Origin: Lumbricus terrestris
Taxonomy: Eukaryota; Annelida; Clitellata; Crassiclitellata; Lumbricidae
Assembly (NCBI GenBank): GCA_949752735.1
Contig: OX457051.1
Coordinates: 1,873,501 to 1,937,500, forward strand
Direction of reading: 5' to 3'
Length of the DNA: 64,000 bases
Part shown: piece after piece, positions 23,492 to 34,908 of the stretch
Position numbering within the stretch: the stretch's first letter is position 1
How the letters are laid out: each line of letters starts with the position of its first letter
Notes under the pieces: generated by a model
Told to the model about the DNA's origin: nothing
What the model saw: only the letters and a program-made list of their open reading frames with translations
Databases searched by the model: none
Position numbers and translations under genes: made by a program

Positions 23492-23503
23492 GATGGTGTG
23501 ATG
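23492..23503 (+). CDS. Candidate 12-nt micro-exon of gene A
   Basis: GATGGTGTGATG lies between a strong acceptor (polypyrimidine TTATCTGTCGTTTTCAACAG) and a strong donor GTAAGTAC. It is phase 1-1 and would add four residues (G-W-C-D) between EGF4 and EGF5 without changing the frame. No counterpart was found in gene B. With two good splice sites 12 nt apart it is plausible, but chance cannot be excluded. Confidence 0.35.
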
Positions 23504-24135
23504 GTAAGTACAAAAAACAGTTGTAAAAGCACACTGCCATATCTGCTAAGACTGCATTTCAAACTTTATGAATCTGTGCATGAGAAAAGTTGCAAATAGC
23601 ATCGTAAATAGCCAGAATGATCTAAATCTGGTTTTTCAACGTAAGGAACTTTGGCGCAGCTTGTTCTCGCAGTCTGGTAATCGTAAATGAAATCTCTACA
23701 AATATATGGCGCGCATAAGTGGTGGTAAAAATGACAATAATTGTTCTTTAGATTATATCCGAAATAATGTATCATTTTATGTATCGTGTATCTGTGACTG
23801 AGAGATTGAAGCGGTAATCGTGTGTACGTCTAAGGTCAGAACATAGACTAAAACGGATCCAATTGTTACGATTACTCTTTGAAAACCGCCTTGTCCTTAT
23901 GTTCCATCTGCAATTTTTCTGGCATTCTCTTTCAAATACCTGCTACTCTGTTCAATTCAATGATCATTCCACACTGAGAGCGCTTGTGAACGGAGCACAC
24001 CACTACAGACGTTTTGCAAATGCTATAGAAAGTGTCGTTCGTTTACGTATCGTTCCACTAGGTTTACCTTATAATAATCTGCTATTACTTTGGAACCAGC
24101 GAGTGGCCGAGTTGTATAGTTGATTTCTGTTGCAG

Positions 24136-24252
24136 TTATCGACGCCTGCGAACCAAATCCGTGTCTGAACGGAGGGACTTGTAACAATCTGGGCGGAGAT
24201 TTGTTTACATGTAGTTGCTCGATAAATTGGACCGGATTGAAGTGCGAATCAG
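24136..24252 (+). CDS. Gene A, EGF-like exon 5
   Basis: A 117-bp phase 1-1 exon between TTCTGTTGCAG and GTAAGT. It encodes [15 protein letters not shown], then FTCSC, then NWTGLKC, with six canonical cysteines. NWT is a potential N-glycosylation site, kept in gene B (36162-36278). The two copies differ at about 7-8 of 39 residues. Intron 4, upstream, is about 9.8 kb and holds most of the ATT-tailed LINE cluster. Confidence 0.85.
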
Positions 24253-24394
24253 GTAAGTTCAAATCAGTTTGATTCAAACAATGTAGGCGAAACCTTGGTC
24301 ATGTTTCGTCGAGGGTTTCGCAGGATAAAGTTCGAAAGGCAGACTAAGCAACATCTTAAGTGCAAGTATGAAAGTATGCAAATAAGTGCAAAAT

Positions 24395-24470
24395 ATCTTT
24401 TTATCAAAAGAGAAAGTATTATTTCATTGTCAGCATGGATCCCAGCTGTGTAATTCTACCGGCTTGCCTC
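24395..24470 (+). mobile_element. Small fragment of the 25.6-kb LINE
   Basis: TATCAAAAGAGAAAGTATTA and TCAGCATGGATCCCA match 25925-25990 of the RT fragment downstream with scattered changes. Confidence 0.5.
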
Positions 24471-24606
24471 TTTGGCATAGTTAAGTTGTAAGCTCAGCTT
24501 CCCACACTCATGCTCGATCATATCCACATCAGCTGCAACCACAGAATCTCCCCCCCCCCCCAAGAGTGACATCATCGAGGTAGCCCAGTGTCAGAGCGGA
24601 TGAGAG

Positions 24607-24607
<1 letters not shown>

Positions 24608-24654
<47 letters not shown>

Positions 24655-24747
24655 TATTATTAAAAAAAATTTACCCGAGGTATTTATGATCCCTCAGGTG
24701 CTCAACAAATTTACCGGAAATGGGAATGGTGTTACTCTGGAACGGCC

Positions 24748-24784
<37 letters not shown>

Positions 24785-24793
24785 TTTATTAAA
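24608..24793 (-). mobile_element. ATT-tailed LINE 3'-UTR stub
   Basis: ATT tracts at 24608-24660 and 24750-24790 bracket a short 3' UTR with the family hairpin at 24674-24698. No coding sequence remains. Confidence 0.55.
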
Positions 24794-24902
24794 TTTAAAT
24801 AAATTACTACAGTAATAATTTTCCTGCAGTTAATCGTGAATAATGACTACCTGCTACATTTGTGTATTTGCTGTATCGTTTTGGGCATCTTTTTTTACTC
24901 AG

Positions 24903-25267
24903 CTAACTACGATGCGTCGTTGACTTGTGGTGCAACCTTGGACTGGGCGCAATACAACGCGGAGAATGGCTTCACAAGGCTGTGCTATTTCTGGGCGCCT
25001 TTGGATGACATCGATGGACGAAACACTGAATGTCGTTACACAATCAACGGACTTCCATTGTACGATGACTACACCGGTCTGATGAAGGCCGGAGGAAACT
25101 TCGGCTGCCTCATCAGTCACTATTACCCAGAAGACCTCCCAACAACAACTCATCTATCGTGTGTCGATAATTACCAGCAAGATATCTCGCTCAGCAACTA
25201 CTCCGAATCCGCTCGTATTATGGTCTGCATTCGCTACCCGTACGAAGGAGAACCAGGCAGAAAATAA
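24903..25267 (+). CDS. Gene A, terminal exon: six-cysteine C-terminal domain
   Basis: A 365-bp last exon after CTTTTTTTACTCAG, entered in phase 1 and ending with TAA. It encodes about 121 residues with six cysteines: LTCG, RLCYFWAP, NTECRYTING, FGCLISHYYP, LSCVD and IMVCIRYPY. It ends in EGEPGRK. There is no transmembrane segment or GPI-type tail, so the product is probably secreted. I do not recognise the domain. Gene B's copy (34909-35273) has the same length and all six cysteines, with about 105 of 121 residues identical, so the domain is under constraint. Confidence 0.85.
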
Positions 25268-25268
25268 A
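25263..25268 (+). promoter_or_regulatory. Possible poly(A) signal overlapping the stop
   Basis: AATAAA overlaps gene A's TAA stop codon. A signal this close to the stop would leave almost no 3' UTR, and gene B reads AATAAT here, so it may not be used. Confidence 0.25.
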
Positions 25269-25375
25269 ACTGATAAATACTTAAAACATCTGACATAATA
25301 TTATTATTATATATAATATTATATATATATATATATATATAGAAGTAGATATAGAAGTAGCATAGGTATAAGCCT
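25268..25375 (+). other. 3' flank shared with gene B
   Basis: ACATCTGACATA, then TATAGAAGTAGATATAGAAG, matches the reverse complement of 34840-34895. A TA tract has expanded here. The duplicated block therefore extends roughly 100 bp past the stop codons and ends near 25375 and 34840. Confidence 0.65.
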
Positions 25376-25524
25376 ACATGTAAGATACAGAAGTAACAAG
25401 GAAAATAATTCCAGATGCCAGTTTCTATACTTTCTTCAACATTGATGAGACCAGTGATAAACACATGATACATGTAGGTGAACATTTATTATAATAGGCC
25501 TAAGTGACTAATAATTATTATAAG

Positions 25525-25590
25525 CGGGGACCCGTCAATATATCCCCGTCAAAACAGCCCCGTCATAATCGTCCAAAGACAAAATAGTCC
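25525..25590 (+). mobile_element. Foldback array fragment, CCCCGTC type
   Basis: GGGGACCCGTCA, then CCCCGTCAAAACAGCCCCGT, then CATAATCG is the outer array of the 27.2-kb element. Only one arm is present. Confidence 0.55.
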
Positions 25591-25639
25591 TGGCATTAAT
25601 TATGAACGTCACGGAAAAACACTATTATTAAAGTGTAGT

Positions 25640-26378
25640 GTCAAACAAATCGCTGCAGAATAAAACTGATCTAACTTATACTTCAAGGCGGTTAATTGGA
25701 AATCAATTATTAACATTGCCTAGAATTGCAATTCCGCTCTCAGAGATTGTCAACTGCTCTTCTACCACTGGAGTATTCCCCTCTGCATTGAAAACTGCCA
25801 AGGTCATACCCATTCATAAAAAGGGCCCAAGGGACAATGTTTCTAACTACAGACCGATTTCTGTACACCCATTCTGCGCTAAAATATTTGAAAAATTAAT
25901 GTACGCACGTTTAGATAGTATTTTATCAAAAGAGAAAGTACTATTTCAGTCTCAGCATGGATTCCAACAGGGTCATTCTACCTACATGCCCCTTCTAAAC
26001 ATACAAGACAAAACCTTTATTGCAATTGAAAATAATGAATACTCCCTTGGTATCTTCCTTGATGTAGCTAAAGCCTTTGATTCTGTAAATCATCATATTT
26101 TTATCAAAAAACTTTATAAATATGGTATTAGACGGAAACCATTACAATGGTTTGTTAGCTATCGTGAAGATCGTTTTCAACTGGTTTCTGTTATTATTAA
26201 TAATTGTAATTTTGATCTACAAATCATTTCTCACGGTGTCCCTCAAGGATCTAATCTTGGACCTCTTTTATTTTTAATCTATATTAATGATTTACCTAAT
26301 GTGTCGCCTTCTATGTATTTTGTGCTATTTGCTGATGATTCTAACTTGTGTCATTCTGATAAATCTATTGATAAATAA
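25640..26378 (+). mobile_element. LINE reverse transcriptase core fragment
   Basis: An uninterrupted 246-codon frame covers RT fingers and palm: KTAKVIPIHKKG, NYRPISV, QHGFQQGHST, LGIFLDVAKAFDSVNHHIF (first catalytic Asp), HGVPQGSNLGPLLFLIYIND and FADDSNL (catalytic pair). It stops shortly after the palm. No endonuclease, thumb or tail remains. It is CR1/Jockey-like by motif and lies between genes A and B. It is better preserved than most LINE pieces here. Confidence 0.8.
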
Positions 26379-26479
26379 ATGCTTGTATTAAATTCGAACA
26401 AGTAGTCATTTTCTAGGCATTCAACAAAAGACTCAATTTCAACAATAAAAGTTTAACATTTCTGCCCTCGTCATCTAAT

Positions 26480-26814
26480 GCAGACACAACCTGAAAACAA
26501 CTCACCCAGTACCCACCCATCTCGGGAACGGAACGTTGCCCGGCAAATTACTTTTTTGGGTCCAACCCCACTCCACGATACCCACCTCACCCCGCCCCAC
26601 TCCGTCATCACACCACCCCATCGTACCCCACCCTACCGCCACCCAGGCCCCAACCAGATACCCAGCCCCACCAGCTCATTCACCTCGCCCAATCCACTCC
26701 TCCCTTCCACCAAGCTCCCACTCGATCCAAACCACGTCCCGCTGGGCAGAACCAGAGGAAACAAACATTCAAACAATCAAAGAAACAAACACACAGACTT
26801 ACTGAAATATATAA

Positions 26815-26865
<51 letters not shown>
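26480..26865 (+). repeat. C-rich tract followed by (TA)n(TG)n
   Basis: 26500-26750 is CCCAC/CCCCA-rich. Proline-rich frames through it reflect composition. 26810-26862 is TA then TG dinucleotide repeat. Confidence 0.6.
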
Positions 26866-26866
<1 letters not shown>

Positions 26867-27146
26867 TGGCAGAGAGCGGGTGTGAAGGGCGAAGTGTGAG
26901 TGGGGGAGATGTAGGCTGAAGACTGTTTGAAAGATGCAATGTGTGAGCCAAACCACGGACGCCTACATGTAGATAAACTGACGACCGTTTGAAAACTCAG
27001 CCAAATATCGGCCTATAGACCTGTATAGTGGATAAAATTATGCATACGGATTTGAAAATTTGGAGTGAATGACTGAATTCGGATACCAAAAACACATTCT
27101 ACAATTTTATCACTCAGTTCCATTCTGTAGATAATCCCAGCTGACC

Positions 27147-27209
<63 letters not shown>
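27147..27209 (+). repeat. (TA)n microsatellite
   Basis: A pure TA run of about 60 bp just left of the foldback element. Confidence 0.9.
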
Positions 27210-27211
<2 letters not shown>

Positions 27212-27241
27212 CTGCAAGGCAGAATGTGAACGCATTATTAG

Positions 27242-28695
27242 AGCACCCCGTCATAATAGCCCTGTCAAAATAGCCCCGTCAAAACAGCCCCGTCATAATC
27301 GCCCAATGACAAAACAGCACCGTCAAAATCGCCAAGCGACACAATAGAACAGCCCGGGGTTATTTTGTCGGGGACCGACAAAGTCGCGGAAGAACACACG
27401 ATTTTCGTAAAAAAGACTGACGAAATTAACGTATTTTTAAGGAAGCCGAATTGATGAAAATAAGGTTTGTAAAGTTTCACACGGAAATGATCGCGTTGAT
27501 AAACAGAACTATCAATAGAAGTCGGATTCAAGCCTTTTCGTCAATCCAGCCTCTATTTAAGATCTGTAAAACCTTCATCCAGCTTCGATTTCTCAAGCGT
27601 TTATCATCCATCCAGCTTCTATTCAAGATATAAATACCTTTATCCCGCTTCCATGTGTTTTATCACTCATCCAGCTTCTATTTCATAATATTATATTTAA
27701 AAACCTTGATCCCGCTTCCATTTCTGAAGCGTTTTATCACTCATCTAGTTTCTCTATCAGACATATAAAATCTTCATCCAGCTTGAGAAATCGAAGCGGG
27801 ATCAAGGTATTTTATATCTTAAATAGAAGCTGGATGAATGATAAAACGCTTGAGAAATCGAAGCGGGGTAAAAGTATTTTATATGTCTGAAATAGAAGCT
27901 GGATGAATGATAGAACGCTTGAGAAATCGAAGCGGGATCAATGTATTTAAATAGAAGCTGGATGAATGATAAAACGCTTGAGAAATCGAAGCGGGATCAA
28001 GGTGTTTTATATCTTAAATAGAAGCTGGATGAATGATAAAACGCTTGAGAAATAGAAGCGGGATAAAAGAATTTTATATCTGAAATAGAAGCTGGATGAA
28101 TGATGAAACGCTTGAGAAATCGAAGCGAGATCAAGGTATTTTATATCTTAAGTAGAAGATGGATGAATGATACAACGTTTAAGCAATGGAAGCTGGATGA
28201 AGGTTTTATAGATCTTAAATAGAAGATGGATTCATGTTTTTATAGATCTGAAATGGAAGCTGGATGAATGATAAAACGCTTAAGAAATGGAAGCTGCTGG
28301 ATGAAGGCTTTTATATATCTGAAATAGAAGCTGGATGAATGATAAAAACGCTTGAGAAATCGAAGCTGGCTGAAGGCATTTTTATGTCTGAAATAGAAGC
28401 TGGATGAATGACAAAACGCTTAATAAATGGAAACTGGATGAATGTTTTTATATATCTGAAATAGAAGTTCTGGAACCGAGTTGTCGGTGGCGTCTATGAC
28501 TGGACTATTTTCACGGAACTGTTTACACGGGCTGTTTTGACGGGGCTATTTCGACGGGGCTATTGTGTCGGGAACTGATTTTGGGGGGGCTGTTTTGTCC
28601 TTGGGCGATAATGACGGGGCTATTTTGTCATTGGGCGATTATGACGGGGCTGTTTTGACGAGGTTATTTTGACGGGGCTATTATGACGGGTCACC
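27242..28695. mobile_element. Foldback element, CCCCGTC type, with 9-bp target duplication
   Basis: A 1454-bp near-palindrome. A perfect 9-bp direct repeat CATTATTAG flanks it (27233-27241, 28696-28704). The right end reads GGTGACCCGTCATAATAG inward; the left is the same after its first five bases. Outer arrays are units like GCCCCGTCAAAACA and GGCGATTATGACGG. Inner arrays are about 5 units of CATCCAGCTTCTATTT on the left and about 12 inverted units (AGAAGCTGGATGAATGATAA, then AACGCTTGAGAAATCGAAG) on the right. No protein is encoded. Confidence 0.8.
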
Positions 28696-28769
28696 CATTA
28701 TTAGAACGCGAGTCTTTGTACTCGAGACAATTAGGCTATTATTCCTACTCAGTATTCAGTGTGGGATTT

Positions 28770-28985
28770 AAGAGACAGGTTAGAAAAACCAGAGAGAGCC
28801 TAGAAGTGACAGATTTGTACAGTTAGACAGAGACAGAAACAGACAGAGATAGAGAGGCAGCTAAGCACAGACAGATTACAAGCGTCGGTGTTTAAGGGAA
28901 AATGGGAGATAGACAGATGGTAAGGGAGAATTTGATTGCGCTGAGAGAGACGGACAGACGAAGAGACAGACAGAGACATGGCCTA
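28770..28985 (+). repeat. AGACAG-rich simple repeat
   Basis: Purine-rich ACAGAGACAGA variants. No coding evidence. Confidence 0.5.
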
Positions 28986-29209
28986 AATACGGAGATTCGG
29001 TTCAATTATAATTTTAAGTCTGTATCAAGCCTCCAACTTCATGCACAAAATCTACGCTATGGTCCGTGCATCATATATATATGGCTCTGCTTCACAAGGC
29101 AATCCATTATACGTTGGAAAATCGCTAGCAGATATCTTTTCATAGCCCCAAGAAACTACACTACAAGAACACACTTGCTGCTTGCAATAATTATTTACCG
29201 GACAGTAAT

Positions 29210-29278
29210 TCCGGTAAGCATATTTCCAAAATGTACATAGCAGCTGCAACCGCAGGATTTTCAGCCAATCACGCGTCC
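29210..29278. repeat. Left arm of a 1.9-kb inverted repeat
   Basis: CATATTTCCAAAATGTACAT, GCAGCTGCAACC and TTTTCAGCCAATCACG occur here and, in reverse complement, at 31104-31173. The pair brackets a hAT-like insertion and may be ends of an older element. Confidence 0.6.
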
Positions 29279-29772
29279 TGATACATATTTAACCGTCAGC
29301 GCTCCACGACCATTAAGAAATGTCGTTACTAATCATAAAATAAAGATTCCTTTTCAATAATCTTCACTGTTTAATGTTGGATATTTTCAACTTCTAGCAA
29401 ATTCTTTCTCGCAATTTTACGTAGGCAATAGCGATAGGCCTATGAAACTAAATAATATAATAAATCAAAAAGGTCAGGAAATGATTTCGAAGTCGAATCT
29501 CAAACCAGTAACCTAAGCGTGTAAACAATCTCAGCCATTCCCATGTGTCTGTTGCTTTAGCGCTGTAAATTATTAGCCTGGGACAACGTAATTATTTTCG
29601 TAAGTCCTACATGAATCCTTCTAATCTATCCAGCTTTCATTTAGGCAAAATACGTTTCGTCGCAAATTGATTAAACCAATCCGATTGCTATTTAGCGACA
29701 ATTCTTTTCCTCAATCAAACTTGTAGACTATGCGACCGACTAAGTTTAGAGCGCTAATGCGACTGGTTCATC

Positions 29773-30616
29773 CAGGGGCTTCTATCCCCCCTAAGCAACC
29801 GGGTGCAATCCATTTTCTTCCCCCCTTTTCTGGACCGGTCTTCCTCTATGTATTCAATATAATGCAATCTAGCGCATGGCCTCCTCTAGTGTGGGAATGA
29901 AGGTTTGTTTGGAGAGGGACAAACGAGCATCCAGCAGACGGTCGCCGAAGTATGTGTGGCGCTGAGAAGGGACCTGGTATGGGGAGGGAATGTGCCCCTC
30001 CCCATAAGAAATTTTTGCGATTTCCGCATTGCAATTTCAGCATTTTAAGCTATATGTTTTGCACCTATGATCAGTGTGCACTCGAGAGGCGTTACATAAA
30101 TTTTTAGAGCACAATGCAATACAATAAAATACAATGTAGGTCGTATACATTGTAAGCCCACGTAATGATGTTGTTTACTAAGTGTTCAAGGACCAAATTT
30201 GACTGTCTGAAATTATAATAATGATTGTATTATTTATTAAAATAGTAAAAACATAATTATAATCATGTAATAGGAAATTTTATAGTATATTATAGCTGTT
30301 ATAGCAGTTCACGTAATTCAAAAATGCAGATAGTAGCCTAACTTAAAACTCAAGGTGTATATCCTAAATTAAGTGTGTATATTTTGCTAGAAAGTATTAG
30401 GCCTACCATTTTGTCCAAATTTATATAGAGAGGAAGTATTTTCTGGTGGGATCTTCCTTTACTATCTTCCTTTAGTGATGCCTAGATTGAACGCTGCCCT
30501 CCATGTCTGACCTTTCCCCCCAACCGACGTGAATTTTGGTTGTCTTCTGATCCCCCCCCCCCTATTTCTCACTGGGCGCAAGCTGCGCCCGCCATGTATA
30601 GGGATAGAAGCCCCTG
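29773..30616. mobile_element. Non-autonomous hAT-like element, 844 bp
   Basis: Inverted ends CAGGGGCTTCTATCCC / GGGATAGAAGCCCCTG are flanked by 8-bp duplications GGTTCATC (29765-29772) and GGTTCCTC (30617-30624). The inside is homologous to the 36754-38577 element (ACAAACGAGCATCCAGCAGA, CATAAGAAATTT). No transposase frame was seen. Confidence 0.75.
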
Positions 30617-31103
30617 GGTTCCTCTGCATCTTATCGACTTAATTTATAACTACAAAATGTTGTTTTTATTTTAGCGTATTAATTTTGTCATTTATACTAG
30701 GCCTGCGTAAATAGAAAGTTTGACGAAAAAATTATCAATTTCATAAATAGAAGTGGGATTGATTGAAGAATGTTTGCTCATCATGAAACTCACTGAATGA
30801 ATTAATTACGAAAGCCACTGCAGTGACTGGCTTAACCTGGGACTCAGTCTAATATCGATTAGCCTACACGAATCAAGATGACATTATATTATTAAATAAG
30901 CGAAATGGTTTATATTGGCATGAAACTCCACTTAGAAATGAATTTCTGTCTCAAAATCCAATTTTATATCTCCATAAGAATAATTTTTATGGAGAAATTA
31001 TTGAAACTGGCAAAATCAATCGTAAAAATTTTGAAAGTTATTTGCGACTACTTACAACGATTCACATTGGCTGTGGGCTATAGCAGTTTAAACTATGTAT
31101 TAT

Positions 31104-31173
31104 GACGGGTGATTGGCTGAAAAACCTATGGTTGCAGCTGACATGTACATTTTGGAAATATGCGTCCGGTAAT
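31104..31173. repeat. Right arm of the 1.9-kb inverted repeat
   Basis: Reverse complement of 29210-29278 with scattered differences. Confidence 0.6.
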
Positions 31174-32095
31174 GTCTGAAATTTCTGACCGGATAGTTTG
31201 TGTAAATACCGGAATGTCCGGTTCTCTACCGGACGTCGGGAACCCTTTTAGTATAGATTTGTGAAAACTCACCCCTAAGGAAAACCTGGGCAAAGCCGGG
31301 AAAAATCGCTAGTTCCTATGTAAAATTGGGACGATGTGATGTAGGCTAGGCTATATTCCAATTGATCAATTCTTTTTTGTAGCTGCGTGTCTCTAGTTTA
31401 CTGTTTTCCTATCAATAAACGAATTTAATTTGCCTGAGAACGTTTTGTTAAAACATTTCTTATTGCCAATTGCTCCTTTCAGAGCCATTGTAGGGACACC
31501 ATACATACCTGCCTACAATCCCTACATACGTTTCAAACATGCATAGGTACAGTTACGTATTGGCCTACGCTTGTAGTGTAACGAGTGTGCACTGACATTC
31601 GAACCTTACTGATGGCCTACGTGAATATCTCTTACGTGATATGTGTTGACCTGGACTTTGTCCTGGGGTCTGTATGTGAGAGAAGGCATAGTAGCCTATG
31701 GTTTGCGCCCAACGACATGTGAGCTGACTTGGGAAGATTTGAAGAGTTTGTAGCAGTCGGGGTCACCTCTTTTTTGTGGGCCGTTTTCGTATAACATGTA
31801 CTTGTAATCATTCTGCGGTGTGTCAGATTGAGTGATTAAATGAAGATTATTAAAAAAATCTTTGGTGTGACTGGTTGTCTGGCCATCTGTGGTTGTTCCT
31901 GTGACGGGTGCCCTGTTGGCGAATTCAGGAGTATTTTGCTACTTCGCCGTTCAGAAGCCGTCGGAGGCTTCGAGGTTCTTCACCGTGATATTTTGCTTTG
32001 ATGATTCGTGTGTCTTTGCCAAAGGTATTCAAAGGACTTTGCATCTATTATAGCTGCTCTACATATCGCTATTAAACAACTAAAACAAATCCGTG
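31174..32095. other. Intergenic, no gene recognised
   Basis: No supported gene, RNA or repeat family. Confidence 0.45.
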
Positions 32096-32104
32096 GGACT
32101 AAAG

Positions 32105-33006
32105 GGTATCCGGTCAGTACCGCGAACACAATACCGCGCACACAATACCGCGCACACAATACCGCGCACACAATACCGCTATTTTCATTACCGCGCACGA
32201 TCATTACCGCGCACGATGATAATCGCATACAAGTATTTCAACATGCATCCAGCCTCTATGCAGATCTAAAAATACCTTCATCCAGCTTCTATTTCTCATG
32301 AGATATTTTCATCAATCCAGCTTCCATTTCATATATAAAAATACCTTCATCCAGCTTCTATTTCTCATGAGATATTTTCATCAATCCAGCTTCTATTTCA
32401 TATATAAAAATACCTTCATCCAGCTTCTGTTTCTCATGCGTTATTTTCGACAATCCAGCTTCTATTTCACCCCTAAAATAATTTAACCCAGCTTCCATTT
32501 CTCAAGCGCTGGACCAGTTGTCTGTAGACCAGTTGTCGTTTGACGAGTTGTCTGTAGAACAATTGTCGTGACACCGATTAAATAGAAGCTGGATGAAGGT
32601 ATTTTTATATATGAAATGGAAGCTGGATTGATGAAAATATCTCATGATAAAAAGAAGCTGGATGAAGGTATTTTTATATATGAAATAGAAGCTGGATTGA
32701 TGAAAATATCTCATGAGAAATAGAAGCTGGATGAAGGTATTTTTATATATGAAATGGAAGCTGGATTGATGAAAATATCTCATGAGAAATAGAAGCTGGA
32801 TGAAGGTATTTTTAGATCTGCATAGAAGCTGGATGCATGTTGAAAAACTTGTATGCGATTATCATCGTGCGCGGTAATGATCGTGCGCGGTAATGATCGT
32901 GCGCGGTAATGAAAATAGCGGTATTGTGTGCGCGGTTTTGTGTGCGCGGTATTGTGTGCGCGGTATTGTGTGCGCGGTATTGTGTGCGCGGTATCGATAG
33001 TAAACC
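32105..33006. mobile_element. Foldback element, ACCGCGCACACAAT type, with 9-bp target duplication
   Basis: A 902-bp near-perfect palindrome with GGACTAAAG on both flanks (32096-32104, 33007-33015). Both ends are GGT plus ten variable bases before the first TACCGCG. Outer arrays are ACCGCGCACACAAT units, then ACCGCGCACGATCATT units. Inner arrays are CATCCAGCTTCTATTTCTCA units about 65 bp apart, inverted in the right half. The centre (32510-32575) has four variants of GACCAGTTGTC. Left and right arms are highly similar, pointing to recent origin or gene conversion. Confidence 0.85.
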
Positions 33007-33089
33007 GGACTAAAGTAATGTCTCATTAGAAAGAAGCATGGGCGGAGGCTTAAGAGGGGGTAATGTGAACGGTCTCCTCAATATCTTGT

Positions 33090-33900
33090 AGTAGGGGGGA
33101 CGGAGATGTTTATAATTATGCCCCTAACTATTTCAGAAATATCCTTATAAATTTCTACAGGGTTATGCTCTGCTTATCCATAATGAGCAATTTTGTTAAA
33201 GTGGCAGCTGAAAATGTTACCATCACAGTTTGCATGCTGATTGTTTAATATATTTAAAGAATAGGAGGGGAATTTATTGAAGTCTTAAACCATGTCTCTG
33301 ACCACGTAAATCATGAATAATTTTGTGAAGATGACAGTTTAAAAACTACGGTTGCAATGCGAAAATCCCAAAAATTATTAACAATTGGGATGCGACACTG
33401 AAGTTTTAAACCATGACCAGCATTGAAACTGAGCAATTTTATTAAGTTTACAGTTTAAATTCCTACACATTACAATTTGGAAATTAAGCAAATTCGAACA
33501 ATGTGGATGGGGCATAATATAGTGAAGACAAGCCATGTCTTTCAGCAATGAAATTTTGAGAATTTTTTATATCACGGCCTAAAATGCTTCCATTACATTG
33601 TTGAAATTTCATAAATGAAAAACAATGAAGGGGAACGTTTGAAGTCTTAAACTAGGACTATAATCACTAAAATGATGGGTAATTTTGTTAAAATGACAGC
33701 CTGTCTTGTTTTCATTGCAATGTAGAAATTCAAAACATTTCGACATTGAGGGGTACACTCTTGAAGTCTTAGACCAGGACCATTAGCACTGAAATGATGA
33801 TCGACTTCGTTATATGACAGCCTAAAATGCTACCTTCGGCCGCTCGGCCGCTTCTACCCCCCCCCCAAAGTTCGGACAAAGTCTCCGCTATGCTAGAAGG
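33090..33900 (+). repeat. ~122-bp satellite, about six units
   Basis: TGAAGTCTTAAACCATG variants lie near 33275, 33401, 33522, 33637 and 33759 (spacing 115-126). Each has AATTTTGTTAA.ATGACAG and a CATTGCAATGTAGAAATT-like element. It ends in TTCGGCCGCTCGGCCGCTTC. Confidence 0.7.
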
Positions 33901-34839
33901 TAACAATATAATTATAGGCCTACATACACGCCGAAAGACAAACTTTCGCACTGCTAATGTTAATGTAGGCTAGCTTGCGTGATGCTAAAAGCTCATAAAC
34001 TGCACGCTCTTCCGTTACAAATTTTTCAATACGTTCTAAGACAAATTTGAGGGTTCAGTTTCAGTTCACATTTGTTTGTAAATTCCGATTTAATGAGATC
34101 TTAAATTTCGATGTTGTAGTTAACGATGAAAATTTAAGACGCCATTCACCGTTTCATTTAATAATGATTATTATTTTCTTGACGATATTCTCATGACTTT
34201 ATTTTTGACGTGATCTCTCAACGTAGGCGGGTGAAGCAGTAAACACGTAGGCCCTATGCCTATTTAAGCGGATTCGTAACTGTAACTGTAATTCATATCA
34301 AGACAATTTATATAGAATCGTCGGTAGGTTGTAGCAAGCTACTTCTAGGATGCTTTACACACAATGTGATAATACAAAATTATTGTCAAAGTTCGCAATA
34401 ATAATAAGAAACGTTGATAGCATGAACGGATGATCGCACTTTAAGACCGAGCGGAGTAGGGAGGAGTGTTTACTTTAATGGGATGTTGGACTTTCTAGAA
34501 ACATACTCTTATATAATGATAATAATTAATTAGTGGAAGGCTCAAGCTTAATAAAAGAAACTTGGGCAAAGCCTAGAAAAAACGCTAGGTCCTCTAAAAA
34601 ATCAGAAAAGTTGTGATACGGCATCAGAGATCACAGACGCAATATACATTGTAAAAACCTCATACGCTTTTCTTTTATTTTCACTGGTTTACGACAGTGA
34701 CAAATGATGCGGCATTTCCATTTTCAAAATCATTGTTGCTTATTTTAAAATAATTACCGGTACATAAATGTTCACAATGTGAATCTTGCATTTGACGAAA
34801 GTATAAAAATTGACATCTGGGGTTATTTTTTCGTCTTAT
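33901..34839. other. Intergenic, no gene recognised
   Basis: AT-rich sequence between the satellite and gene B's 3' flank. No coding or repeat call can be supported. Confidence 0.45.
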
Positions 34840-34908
34840 TGTAATGTCTCCTTCTATATCTACTTCTATATCTATATAATATGTCAGATGTTGTAAGTAT
34901 TATCGGTA

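Noticed and set aside
26478..26885. Proline-rich ORF
   Set aside because: It follows a CCCAC-rich tract and a dinucleotide repeat; composition explains it.
32105..33006. CRISPR-like array
   Set aside because: Repeats are tandem without unique spacers and reverse orientation at the centre; the sequence is an animal genome.
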